Shown: one piece after another, positions 53,188 to 63,755 of the stretch | Numbering within the stretch: position 1 is the first letter of the stretch | Layout of the letters: each line of letters begins with the position of its first letter | Origin: Charina bottae | Taxonomy: Eukaryota; Chordata; Lepidosauria; Squamata; Charinaidae | Assembly (NCBI GenBank): GCA_023362775.1 | Contig: JALMGJ010000011.1 | Span: 26,459,501-26,523,500 of the forward strand | Length of the DNA stretch: 64,000 bases | Reading direction: 5' to 3' | Notes under the pieces: model-generated | What the model was told of the DNA's origin: nothing | What the model saw: only the letters and a program-made list of their open reading frames with translations | Databases searched by the model: none | Made by a program: the position numbers and the translations under genes

Positions 53188-54085
53188 ATCTGAATGAGTG
53201 TTACAGCTGTACAGATGAAAATTATCCCAACAAAAAACAGGATTCATGTATTCCCAAAGATATAAGTTTCTTGTCATATAAAGAACCTCTGGGGATCAGT
53301 TTAGCCTGTTTTTCTCTTTTCTGTTCCACAATCATAGTTCTGGTACTAAGGACATTTCTGATGCATCACAGCAGTCCCATTGTCAAAGCCAGCAACCGGG
53401 ATCTCACCTACATTCTCCTGGTCACCCTCCTGCTCTGCTTCCTTTGTTCATTACTATTCATCGGTTAGCCAAATGCGGTGACATGTCTTCTCCGACAAAC
53501 TGCTTTCAGCATCATCTTCTCTGTGGCTGTTTCCTGTGTGCTGGCCAAGACTGTGACTGTGGTCCTGGATTTCATGGCAACCAAGCCAGGAAGTGGGATA
53601 AAGAAGTGGGTGGGGAAAAGACTGGGCTATTCTTTTGTTTTATCTGGCTTCTTAATTCAGGTTGGGATTTGCACGATATGGCTGTCCATCTCACCTCCTG
53701 TACCAGATGCTGACCTACACTCAGAGACTGGAAAAATTGTCCTACAGTGTAAGGAAGGGTCCATGATTATGTTTTACTTTTCAAGGTGTTATATGGGTTC
53801 CTTGGCCATGATCACTTTCATTGTTGCTTTCTTGGCCAGGAAGTTGCCTGGCAGTTTCAATGAAGCCAAGTTCATCACTTTCAGCATGTTGGTCTTCTGC
53901 GTTGTTTGGCTCTCCTTTGTTCCAACCTACCTGAGCACCAAGGGGAAATACATGGTGGCCATGGAGATCTTCTCAATGTTAGCCTCAAGTGCTGGGCTGC
54001 TGATCTGCATCTTTTCCCCCTAATGCTACATTATTTTTTTGAGGCCTGAGCTGAACAATTGGGAGCTAAAAAGAAAAAAAATCTT
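53188..54085 (+). pseudogene. V2R exon 6 pseudogene
   Basis: After an intact acceptor the frame reads NECYSCTDENYPN, then seven transmembrane-like segments with [13 protein letters not shown]. It is damaged by TAG at 53466-53468 (between TM2 and TM3) and TAA at 54021-54023 just before the final CYIIFLRPELNN block. The frame does not shift. Compared with the intact exon 6 it has clearly diverged, so it comes from a different V2R gene; exons 1-5 of that gene are not seen in the 9.6 kb upstream, which is filled with retroelements. Confidence 0.92.
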
Positions 54086-54944
54086 TTTTTAATATGTTCA
54101 AAGATTTGTTTGTTTGTTTTATAACCTGCATTGCAGACATATTTGCTTGCTCTGTGCTTCTTTGCATTAGGAAAAGTGCTATTTCCTTTATATTTGTATT
54201 CCATACACATTCAATAAAGCTCATAACTATTGAATATGTACATGCACACTTTTCTTTTTCTTCTTCTCCATGGGTCATATTGAGGTTATCTTTCATGTTT
54301 AATTTTTTTCTGGTTTCATAATAGTAATATTTGGCATTATAAGGAAATGTTGAAGATTATGTTTTATTCTACATGGTGTTGTATGGGGCTTGTTATTTTT
54401 CAGTTCAGATATTTTTGTGCTATTTTGATTTAGAATGTGATTTTGTTTTCTCCCTTAAACAATATGAAGATTGTCAGCATGTTTGACTGTTTTGAGACAG
54501 TAAATCTTTCCAAATTTCATAAAAAAATGAATGTTTGATTCAGATTTCTAAAAGCAATTGTAAAGTTTTAAGTTGTTTTGCTTTGTTTTAGGACTCAAAT
54601 GTGATGAAAATTAGAGTGAATATTGCCCTTCTGTAGTCATAATGAATTTCAGGAAAAGAGCTTGAGTATTTTTTTTAAGAATGTAAATGATTGAAAGGGA
54701 TGGGGTGAAAGTGATTATTGAAGCATGATTACTAAAGTAGAAATATGAATTTATCTAATCTATATGCCAAAAAAATGGAGCAAATCTTAAAACTAAGCTG
54801 TCTCCCAAGAATTTTCCATTTTTTACAAGACAATGTGATAATATACAGTAACTAATGGTGATTATATCCAAAGTATCTCAACCCAGAGTGTTTTTGGAGT
54901 TGGTGGCCTTAACAAATCTAAGAGCAATCTAACCATCATCACTG
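54086..54944. other. 3' flank of the V2R exon 6 pseudogene
   Basis: AT-rich; AATAAA at 54213 could be an old poly(A) signal. Nothing else recognised. Confidence 0.4.
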
Positions 54945-55165
54945 AGAGCCAGTTTGGTGTAGTGGTTAAGGCACCAGGCTAGAAACCAGGAGGCCCTGAG
55001 TTCTGGTCCCACCTTAGGCACAAAGTGAGCTGGGTGACCTTGAACCAGTCACTCTCTCTCAACCCTAGGAAAGAGGCAATGACAAATCACTTCTGAAAAT
55101 TCTTGCCAAAAAAACTGCAGGTATTCTCTGAAAATTGTTATGGTAGATTTCAGTAATGGTGCTGG
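54945..55165 (+). repeat. tRNA-derived SINE
   Basis: Begins 'gagagccagtttggtgtagt', with an A-box-like 'tagtggttaaggc' and B-box-like 'gttctggtcc', then 'gctgggtgacc' and 'cactctctctcaaccc'. Ends in a degenerate 'ctgcaggtattctctg' block. Typical amniote tRNA-SINE layout. Confidence 0.75.
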
Positions 55166-55689
55166 TTCTCAGAAAGGAGGGACAGCATTCCAATGAGATA
55201 AGAGGAGACACAGTCTGGGAAGTGAATGTGGGAAAGCTAAGAGGTTCAGAATTGCCCTGCCCTAGAGCTTTCCCAAGTTATTTCCCCTTAGGTTAGGTAG
55301 AGTTGCTTTAGTCTGGCAAGATTCTGTCTATATGGTGTAAGCAAATAAAGAACTGAAGTTTGGCTGAACCGATTCTCTGAAGTTCTTGGGCTGTGCCTGA
55401 CAATCAGACATAATCAAACAGATTAAAAACAAACAAACAAACAAACAAACAAATGTTTAAATAATTTTATTAAATTACCCGTAAAGTTATTTCTCTGTGG
55501 CATTCACATTTAGAATTTATTTAAAAGTCATATTTAAAATGTGACATATACATGTACATACTGTATACACGTGCCACTGTATTTATTTTTCTTCCTTCCA
55601 GCAAATCATCTTTGATATGTTACCTTTTTTTACCTTTTTACCTCTGCTTACTCTGTGTGTCTCTGGAGGCTAAAAATAATGGGATCATT

Positions 55690-56008
55690 AAGGGGCGTGG
55701 TGGCTCAGTGGGTAAAATGCCAGATTTGTTGATCAGAAGATCGCAAGTTCGGAGGTTCGAATCCCTAGCCCCGTGTGACAGAGTGAGCTCCCGCACTCGC
55801 CCCAGCTCTTGCCAAACTAGCAATTCGAAAGCATGCAAATGCAAGCAGATGAATAGGTACCACTTCAGTGGGTACGTAACAGCGTTCTGCGTGCGTCATG
55901 CAGCCACATGACCATGGAAGCGTCTTTGGACAACGCTGGCTCTTCGGCTAAGAAACGGAGATGAGCACCGGCCCCTAGAGTCAGACATGACTGCACAAAT
56001 GTGCGGGG
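55690..56008 (+). repeat. tRNA-derived SINE
   Basis: Same family as 41685: 'ggggcgtggtggctcagtgg', box B 'ggttcgaatcc', and 'agagtcagacatgactgcac' near the 3' end. It runs directly into a Bov-B fragment on the same strand instead of its usual 'cctttacc' tail. Confidence 0.85.
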
Positions 56009-56510
56009 GAAAATAGTTAAGAGCAGAGACATCACACTGACAACAAAGGTCTGCATAGTTAAAGCAATGGTATTCCCCATAGTAACCTATGGCTGCGAGA
56101 GCTGGACCATAAGGAAGGCTGAGCGAAGGAAGATAGATGCTTTTGAACTGTGGTGTTGGAGGAAAATTCTCAGAGTGCCTTGGACTGCAAGAAGATCAAA
56201 CCAGTCCATACTCCAGGAAAGAAAGCCAGACTGCTCACTTGAGGGACTGATATTAAAGGCAAAACTGAAGTACTTTGGCCACATAATGAGAAGACAGGAT
56301 ACCCTGGAGAAGAAGCTGATGCTAGGGAAAGTGGAAGGCAAAAGGAAGAGGGGCCGACCAAGGACAAGATGGATGGATGATATTCTGGAGGTGACGGACT
56401 CAACCATGGGGGAGCTTGGGATGGTGATGGCTGACAGGAAGCTCTGGCGTGGGCTGGTCCATGAAGTCACGAAGAGTCGGAAGTGACTGAACGAATAAAC
56501 AACAAAAATG
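56009..56510 (+). mobile_element. Bov-B (RTE) LINE 3' fragment
   Basis: A frame from before 56025 to 56486 encodes TTKVCIVKAMVFPIVTYGCE, LRVPWTARRSNQSIL, FGHIMRRQDTLEKKLMLG and GLVHEVTKSRK. The 3' end is 'gactgaacgaataaacaaca'. Related to the fragment at 49508-50093 but from a different subfamily (the C-terminal region differs). Confidence 0.85.
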
Positions 56511-56820
56511 TGGACTGCTGGTTTGAACCCTTTGTAGGAACATCTTCTAACTACCAGGGTCTTTCAGTGATTATTTACCTGTTTCTATAGTTTTCTAAGG
56601 TTGCATACCCCCTCTTATTTTTAAAATGAAGCCCCTTTCTTTGCTCAAGTCAATTCCTCCTGCACATATACAGAATACCATATTAAATGATATATCCTCC
56701 TCCTTCTCCTCCCCCACCTTTTTTAATATGGCCTCCTTATTTTAGTGTTCTGCATGGCTATCAGACATTTCTTCATTGTGTTCAAGATTAGTAACATCAT
56801 TACTCTAAATAACTCAGTAG
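56511..56820. other. No gene recognised
   Basis: Short spacer; ends in GCAAG (56820-56824), the likely target site of the LTR element. Confidence 0.4.
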
Positions 56821-56824
56821 CAAG

Positions 56825-57116
56825 TGTCAAGGATGTCTCATTGCCTACGTGCCATCCTGACATGATACTAGAGAGGGATAGACAATAGACAGAGATGGAA
56901 GGTAGTCAATGTGTATTCAACCTGATGACTTAAGTGTGAAGCCGACAGCCGCAAGCACTGATGGGAGGGAGACAAGGTACTTAGACTGTTGTTTGCAAAC
57001 TTGATTTCACTTGGGTCTTTGAGATGACATGGGTCATGAAGTGTAAATAAAAGGTTCCTATTGATTGCAATGCTATTCATGTGAGGAGTACTGATTTGCA
57101 GGAACAGACCATCACA
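56825..57116 (+). mobile_element. 5' LTR of a short gypsy element
   Basis: 292 bp from TGTCAAGG to CATCACA, matching 57904-58189 at about 90%. AATAAAAG near 57046 is a possible poly(A) signal. Confidence 0.93.
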
Positions 57117-57903
57117 GAAAGACCCAAGTCAAAATGACGGACTGGAATGAGAGCAACCAGCTCTTCGAAGAATGTTAAAAAATTGGGAGAACTGAGGCCG
57201 GGGGGTGAAACCTCAAACCCAAAAGGGGAGGGCAGCAAACCAGGAACTCAAATCCCACCACCATGCAACACAGGACTTCGTAGCATTTCCTGATTTACCA
57301 AAACCAGAGGATATCTCAGTACTGCTAGATGAGTGGACAAAGCGCATAGCAGAGGGGTGGCCAGCTATACAGAAAGCATTACAACATGCAAGAGAGAATT
57401 ACAAAAAAATTGCTGATCACAAAAGAGCCCCCGAGTGGAAATTAAAAGTAGGAGATAAAGTATATATGTAAACAAAGTTTATAAAATCCACACAACCCTC
57501 CAAAAAGTTAGGACCAAAGTTTATAGGACCTTTCCCCATCATAGAGGTGATCAATGATGTAACAATGAGATTGGACGTACCAAAAAAACTCAAAAAAATA
57601 ATCCAGTATTCCAGTGTAGTCCATTGAAGCCAGCCAGGGAGTCAGAATGCTGGCACCCACAGAAAGAAGTCCCAGCACCAATATTAGTAAAGAGAGAAGG
57701 CCACTTTGATGTGCAAGACATAATAGACTCTAGAGTACATAGGAAGAAACTTCAATACCTGATCCAATGGGAACACTTCCCCAAATCACAGAGTGAATGG
57801 GTGTACAGCCATAATGTAAACACACCTCGGTTAGTGAAGGAGTTCCATAGAAAATACCCAGAAAACCTAAACAAGGAGCAGGGTGATCTTCAGGGGGGCA
57901 GAA
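57117..57903 (+). pseudogene. Internally deleted Ty3/gypsy interior: integrase C-terminus and chromodomain
   Basis: Only 787 bp lie between the LTRs. The frame at 57205-57471 has ARENYKKIADHKRAP and LKVGDKVYM, the integrase C-terminal GPY-type region. After a TAA at 57469-57471 the same frame goes on (KLGPKFIGPFPIIEVIND). The frame at 57624-57944 holds a chromodomain (DVQDIIDSRVHRKKLQYLIQ, FPKSQSEWVYSHN). Chromodomains of this kind guide gypsy chromoviruses to heterochromatin. A purine tract (aggggggcaga, 57893-57903) directly precedes the 3' LTR. Gag, protease, RT and most of integrase are deleted. Confidence 0.88.
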
Positions 57904-58189
57904 TGTCAGGGATGTCCCATTGCCTTACTGCCATCCTGACATGATACTAGAGAAGGATAGACAATAGACAGAGACAGAAGGTATTCAATGTGTATTCAGC
58001 CTGATGACTTAAGTGTGAAGCCGACAGCTGCAAGCACTGATGGGAGGGAGAAAAGGTACTATCATTTGCAAACTTGATTTCACTTGGGTCTTTGAGATGA
58101 CATGGGTCACGAACTGTAAATAAAAGATTCCTATTGATTGCAACGCTATTTGTGTGAGGAGTACTGATTTGCAGGAACGGACCATCACA
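57904..58189 (+). mobile_element. 3' LTR of the short gypsy element
   Basis: 286 bp, TGTCAGGG to CATCACA. Flanked by ACAAG (58190-58194) against GCAAG at the left, a probable 5-bp target duplication with one change. Confidence 0.93.
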
Positions 58190-58256
58190 ACAAGTCTCTT
58201 CATTTGGAATTGTAGACACAAAAATAAAACAATACTAATTTGAATCAGTAATTATA

Positions 58257-58260
58257 ATTT

Positions 58261-58308
<48 letters not shown>

Positions 58309-58311
58309 TCG
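58257..58311 (+). repeat. (TTTC)n microsatellite
   Basis: About 13 TTTC units followed by a short (GATT)n run. Confidence 0.93.
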
Positions 58312-58716
58312 GATTGATTAATTGATGGATTGATTGATTGATTATCTACTGTCAAGCCATTGTTAACTCTCAGCAATCACATAGATAGATTTTCTCCTGG
58401 TCTGTTAGGTCTCCAATGATGCATTCATCACCACTGTAACTGAGTCCATCCACCTTACTGTTGGTCATCGTCTTCTTCTCTTTCCTTCCAGATAGAAAAT
58501 ATAAAATGAATGTGCATTATTGAAATAGTATGAAATTGCAGTTGACTTCCCCCAATGAAACCAATAACATAATTTGTTCAGAGTGGTATATATATATATC
58601 CTATACTAGCATTCAAAGATCAGGCTCAGGAATAGGAAATGGATTTATAAGCAATATCATTAATTTGGAACTCTAGATTAGTCAAAAGATTTTCTGAGCA
58701 TTTAAATTTGGGCCTT

Positions 58717-58803
58717 AGTAATAGTAATAGTAATAGTAATAGTAATAGTAATAGTAATAGTAATAGTAATAGTTGTTGTTGTTGTTGTTATTATTATTAT
58801 TAT
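58717..58803 (+). repeat. Compound (TAGTAA)n(GTT)n(ATT)n microsatellite
   Basis: Three successive motifs without a break. Confidence 0.9.
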
Positions 58804-59099
58804 GGTTGATCGCACAATCAGCCAGATGTTTAGACTGTATTTGGAATTTTTGTCCACCTATTGAGTCCTTCCCAAGGACCTGGGATAGGCAGATGTTGTT
58901 TGTTTAATAATATTATGATGGGATATACGCTGGCTTAAAGGGGAAAAACTCGAGGCTTGAGAATAAACAGACAAGAATGCAGCTTGTAGGGCTAACAGTG
59001 TTTACTGGTAGCATAAGGCAATAATGTACATACAATCACATTATCGCAAAAAGGAAAGTTGAATATACATGGTACAGTATTGCAAAAGGAAAAAAACAA

Positions 59100-59196
59100 A
59101 CAAACTTATAAACAGAGTTCCGTGTATTGATCCCAGGGCCAGAGTTCACGCCATGCATAGCCTCCCATAGCTATGCACTGCTCAGTCCTCAAAAGT
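59100..59196. repeat. Long target site duplication, left copy
   Basis: 97 bp starting 'acaaacttataaacagagtt' and ending 'cagtcctcaaaagt'. Repeated at 60914-61010 with about three differences. Confidence 0.88.
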
Positions 59197-60913
59197 CATC
59201 ATCATTGGCGATCATTGTGAACATATCGATTCAAATACCTTGAAATCAAATGCACTTTGCAAATCATAGGAATGTTTTCAGAGGTACATCATTAATCAGA
59301 CCGTTACATCTATACCATCATCATCATTGGCGATCACTCGTAGCCGAGTAAGATTGTCTTCCAAAGGTAAAATTTTAACAGTGGATCCGTAAGTGGCTAT
59401 AAAGGCCAATTCTGGATCCGCACAACCTCCCACAATGAGGGCATAGGTTTCCGGGTGGGAGACGGTCATGATGAGGGTTTGCCTGACGTGCCTTCCTTTT
59501 AGCTCTTTTCTCCCTTTCACCCTGTACTCGTGCTTCTTCAAAGTCCATAGCGCCATTAATAAAGGATGACCTCCAATTGAAACGCTCATGAGTTAGGGCT
59601 TCCCAGTTCTCAATGCTGATATTACATTTTTTAAAATTAGCTTTGAGAGTATCTTTGAATCTCTTTTGCTGTCCACCAATATTCCATTTTCCATTCTTAA
59701 GTTGGGAGTAAAGTAGCTGCTTTGGAAGACGATGGTCAGGCATTCGAACAACATGACCGGTCCAGCGAAGTTGATGTTGGATGATCATTGTTTCAATGCT
59801 GGTGGTTTTCGCTTCTTCTAATACGCTAACATTAGTCCGCCTATCTTCCCAAGTAATTTGCAGAATTTTTCGGAGGCAGCGTTGATGGAATCTTTCAAAA
59901 AGTTGGAGGTGGCGTTTGTAGAGGGTCCATGTTTCACAGGCGTACAGAAGGGTTGGTAGTACAATGGCTTTGTAAACAAGCATTTTGGTCTCCCTGCGAA
60001 TGTCCCGATCCTCAAACACTCTACACTTCATTTGGGAGAAAGCTACACTCACAGAGCTCAGGCGATGCTGAATTTCAGCGTCGATGTCGGCTTTTGTAGA
60101 TAGATGGCTGCCGAGATAAGAAAAGTGGTCGACATTTTCTAGTGACACACCTTTAAGCTGGATTGATGGTGCTGCAGAGGGATTGGTTCGAACTTGCTGG
60201 TAAAGCACTTTGGTTTTTTTAATGTTAATCAAGAGGCTGAGCTTTTCATATGCTTCTGCAAAGATGTTTAGTATAGTTTGAAGATCTTCTTCGGAGTGTG
60301 CACAGACTACGTTATCATCAGCATATTGAAGATCTATAACAGAAGTTGTAGTTACCTTATTTTTTGCTTTCAGCCTACTAAGATTAAAAAGCTTTCCATC
60401 TGTTCGATATATAATTTCTACACCAGTAGGAAGCTTCTCTTCAACAAGGTGTATAATCATAGCGATGAAGATAGCGAATAAGGTTGGAGCAATAACACAT
60501 CCCTGTTTAACGCCAGATTCCACTTTAAATGGATCGCTTTGAGAGCCATTGTTATTCAGGATTGTTGCCATCATGTCGTCATGGAGTAACCGCAAGATGT
60601 TCACAAATTTATCAGGGCATCCGATTTTCAGAAGGATGGTCCAGAGAGCAGTACGATTTACAGTATCAAAAGCTTTAGTCAGATCAATAAACACCATGTA
60701 CAGAGGGCGGTTTTGCTCCTTGCATTTTTCTTGAAGCTGTCGTGCAGTGAAGAACATATCCACTGTTCCCCTGGAAGGGCGGAAGCCATTTTGCGTTTCA
60801 GGGAGGATGTCTTCTGATACAGATAGGAGACGGTTTGCGATGATCTTTGCCAGGATTTTGCCTGCTGTGGCTAGAAGGGAGATGCCTCGATAGTTTCCAC
60901 AGTCTGTTCTATC
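59197..60913 (-). mobile_element. Non-LTR retrotransposon (endonuclease/RT type, clade uncertain), 5'-truncated
   Basis: Element on the - strand lying between two copies of a 97-bp duplication. The 3' UTR (59197-59374) contains ATGATGATGG-type repeats. The ORF begins before 60763 (upstream in-frame sequence near 60913-60764 looks RT-like) and ends at 59375. It carries the RT and a C-terminal zinc finger. The style is that of RTE-like elements common in invertebrates and fish; the exact clade was not determined. Confidence 0.8.
59375..60763 (-). CDS. Reverse transcriptase of non-LTR element (partial ORF2)
   Basis: 462 open codons. RT motifs: LYMVFIDLTKAFDTVNRTAL (motif A), GVKQGCVIAPTLFAIF (motif B) and LQYADDNVV (catalytic YADD). 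Then FSYLGSHLSTKADIDAEI, LPTLLYACETWTLYKRHLQ and LRWTGHVVRMPDHRLPKQLL, the conserved C-terminal region of RTE-like ORF2s. It ends with CPHCGRLCGSRIGLYSHLRIHC-type CX2CX12HX4H zinc finger. No stop or shift in this part. The endonuclease and N-terminal RT are missing or lie beyond the truncation, so the copy cannot act alone. Confidence 0.88.
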   Translation of the reverse strand: MDMFFTARQLQEKCKEQNRPLYMVFIDLTKAFDTVNRTALWTILLKIGCPDKFVNILRLLHDDMMATILNNNGSQSDPFKVESGVKQGCVIAPTLFAIFIAMIIHLVEEKLPTGVEIIYRTDGKLFNLSRLKAKNKVTTTSVIDLQYADDNVVCAHSEEDLQTILNIFAEAYEKLSLLINIKKTKVLYQQVRTNPSAAPSIQLKGVSLENVDHFSYLGSHLSTKADIDAEIQHRLSSVSVAFSQMKCRVFEDRDIRRETKMLVYKAIVLPTLLYACETWTLYKRHLQLFERFHQRCLRKILQITWEDRRTNVSVLEEAKTTSIETMIIQHQLRWTGHVVRMPDHRLPKQLLYSQLKNGKWNIGGQQKRFKDTLKANFKKCNISIENWEALTHERFNWRSSFINGAMDFEEARVQGEREKRAKRKARQANPHHDRLPPGNLCPHCGRLCGSRIGLYSHLRIHC

Positions 60914-61010
60914 ACAAACTTATAAGCAGAGTTCCGTGTATTGATCCCAGGGCCAGAGTCCACGCCATGCATACCCTCCCATAGCTATGCACTGCTCAGT
61001 CCTCAAAAGT
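60914..61010. repeat. Long target site duplication, right copy
   Basis: Matches 59100-59196. Confidence 0.88.
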
Positions 61011-61569
61011 AGAATACACGCGAAGAACTACATGGCTAAAGACACAAAAATCAAGAAGCATAGAACACCATTTTGCATGGTTAATTATTCAGTTCTTCTA
61101 GCTTTCTGATTGGCTGGAAGTTAGCTGTGAGACACACTAGGCCCAAAGCAGTAGGCCATAGCACATAGCATGACCTGCTATTGGGTGGTAGTGCTGCATC
61201 TAAGCGAGCACGTGATTTCCAGCCCCCCCTCTGCTCCCTCCCTGGAGCAGGCTTCCCACGGAATCAGAAGACATTGTTCTCATGGGAAGGTCCCATTGCT
61301 TGTATAAGCGCTAGCCATAACAATACGTGACAATTGTTATCTTGCACCTGCACTTCACGTCACCATGAGAAGCCTTTGCTTTGTAAAGGATGCAACTTGC
61401 CAAAACACTTTTGCTTTGTAGAGAAACCCAATTTTCCAATTTCATATGAGAAATCTGACATATTAAAGATATCGTCTCAGGATGTAAGCTGTTCCAAGTA
61501 AAGCTGCCCGTTGCAATTGACTGATGGTGATTTTGTCAATTCTGATGGTGTTCAAGTGGTGCTCCAGAT

Positions 61570-61577
61570 GTTTTTGG

Positions 61578-61612
<35 letters not shown>
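61570..61612 (+). repeat. (ATT)n microsatellite
   Basis: About 12 ATT units, 60 bp before a V2R exon 1 relic. Confidence 0.9.
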
Positions 61613-61614
<2 letters not shown>

Positions 61615-61671
61615 TGCTCCATATTAGATGGAATGGGAACAATGTTCATAGAGGGAAACTCTGCACATAGA

Positions 61672-61905
61672 ATGATGTTAGTAGCAGTGTTTTTGTTAGT
61701 CTTTCTTCCCCAAATGGCATACAGGGTTCACTTAATGAAATTCATTGTCCAGTATCCAAAGCTTTCATTTCACAAATACCACCAGACAGAAGATCTTATC
61801 ACTGGTGACACTGCATCTCATGGGAGCTTCATCTCATTTGGAAAGGGGAAAAAAAACCTTCACTGAAGATCCTCTGCCACCATTGCCTGAAGAGCAGTGA
61901 CCTGC
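61672..61905 (+). pseudogene. V2R exon 1 relic
   Basis: ATGATG opens a signal peptide (MMLVAVFLLVFLPQMAYRVH). LSFHKYHQTEDLITGDTASH then matches the first block of V2R receptors. The frame is lost at an A8 run (61849-61856); beyond it another frame gives TEDPLPPLPEEQ, the usual end of V2R exon 1, then TGA and no clear donor. No exon 2 was found in the remaining 2.1 kb. Confidence 0.7.
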
Positions 61906-63431
61906 AGGCATAAACCTCTTTAGGATATTGGAATTATGCAAACATTGCAACAGGATGGATGATGATGATGATCCATGCTTATACCTGCTAATTTTGCCTA
62001 TATCTTGTTCCTGTGAACTTCATCACAATCTGCAGTAAAACCAGGAAACACGTCATCTCTGCTGTATCACAGATTGGTTAATGAAAGAACATTATATTAG
62101 ACTGTGGTCTAATGTTGAAAGAAATGTCTAAACTCAGTCTGTTCTTCAATCAGAATTTTATTCTGTATGACCCAAATTATATCAGGCAGGTCTAGTGTAT
62201 CATTTATTAGCAGTATGAATAAGGCTAATTGGTCTGGAGAGATAAGAGAGTTTGCTATCAGCTTTCTTATAGATTGAGGTAACAATTTTTGTGTTGCAAC
62301 TATTGAGTTGTTTCCCGCTTAGATTAATATGGTAGCACAGTTTAGATGGACATCCTGAGTTTCAAAAATTGTTGCGGTACCTCTGCTATTAAATAGTCTT
62401 CCTCTGGAGCTTTGTAAACAGGCAAGGAGTTGATTAGAGATTAAAGATTTGTATAACTAAAAGAAAGAATTACTATATGGTGGATGAAGAAAGAATCATC
62501 TGGTCCAAATAAATCACAAAAAGGTGCTAGCACTTATGGGATGACCCCTTGATAGTAAAGTCCATCATCAACAGACAACAACACTACCCAGAGATCTGAA
62601 AAAGGAAACCATTGGATATGCTCTTCAGGGGATATCACATTATCTTTGATATAAATGTTAAAAATCTGTGTTATGTTGTTTTATAGCCTATAGTTATGCA
62701 GTAACTTTGCAAAGAATGACAACAATATGAGTAAAGGATAACAGTCTTAGCAATAATATTTCAATAATGAAGTGGGGGGGGTTTACCCTCCCAATGTTCA
62801 GAGACAAAACCATATTGCTCTTAGAAAGGATATGGGTGTGATCATCCAAGTGGGTCTAGCTACTCTTCTTCTACAAGGACAATGCTGTCTTGCCTCTTTT
62901 GGCATGGCTTCCCTCTCACACACTTTTTGTTGTAATAAGAAATTAATCAGAAGCTCATTATTGGAAGCTGGGTCAAGATTTGGGGTGGTGGATTCTGATT
63001 CCTGTATAATATCATTTTTGTCCACTCCTTCCTACATTCAGAATGCTTTGACTGCATTATGGTTATCATCTTATAGGATCATCTCAATTCAATTCAGTTA
63101 TTGATTGAGAACACTGAGATATTTCTCCTTTCTTAATGAAACTTGGGATAAACTAGGGACTATAATGCTTTCTGGGGTGACTTACTCAAACCTGCACTGA
63201 AACACAGAGTATCTTTGAAACTTTTACCCACCACAAAAGAAAACAGAGCTAGAAACACTCCTAAAGGAATTCAAAGAAATATTTACAACCCAGCCAGGTG
63301 TTACTACAATCTTAGAATACAAAATAGATACTGGAGATGCATGACCAATAAGGTAGAAATGTTATCATTTTCCAAGCAGAGCCAGAGTCACACTGAAAAA
63401 AGAAGTGTAAAACATGCTATAGTTAGTAAAG
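61906..63431. other. No gene recognised; possible LINE relic near 62.2 kb
   Basis: On the - strand around 62160-62330 short segments resemble the 'IYKK...' region of a LINE reverse transcriptase, but stops and shifts make this weak. The rest is AT-rich. Confidence 0.3.
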
Positions 63432-63755
63432 GTAAAGGTTCCCCCGCACAGTCGTGTCTGACTCTAGGAGCCGGTGCTCATCTCCGTTTGCTAGCTGAAG
63501 AGCCAGCGTTGTCCGAAGATGCTTCTGCGGTCATGTGGCCGGCATGACGCATGCGGAACACTGTTACCTACCCACCGAAGTGGTACCTATTTATCTACTT
63601 GCATTTGCATGTTTTCGAATTGCTAGGTTGGCAAGAGCTGGGGCAACTGCGGGAGCTCACTCCGTCACGTGGGGCTAGGGTCTCGAACCTCCAAACTTGC
63701 GATCTTCTGATCGACAAGCCTGGCGTCTTAACTGCTGAGCCACCGTGCCCCCTAT
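63432..63755 (-). repeat. tRNA-derived SINE
   Basis: Reverse copy of the 41685 family: on the - strand it starts 'gggggcacggtggctcagca', contains 'gaggttcgagaccc' as a damaged B box and ends 'agagtcagacacgactgtgc' plus 'gggggaacctttacctt'. Confidence 0.87.

Larger units (their letters stand above)
58919..61335 (-). mobile_element. Copia-like solo LTR, split by a LINE
   Basis: 58919-59196 and 61011-61335 together resemble the LTR near 1.1-1.6 kb (shared 'ggtagcataaggcaataatg', 'gagttcc' and 'ctgattggc' blocks). No gag or pol is next to it, so it is probably a solo LTR. The ends are approximate. Confidence 0.55.

Noticed and set aside
57604..57944. Host chromodomain gene
   Set aside because: Flanked by two LTRs, next to an integrase C-terminal stub and running into the 3' LTR.
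59375..60763. Host reverse-transcriptase-like gene
   Set aside because: Long target duplication, 5' truncation and 3' simple repeats show a retrotransposon insertion.
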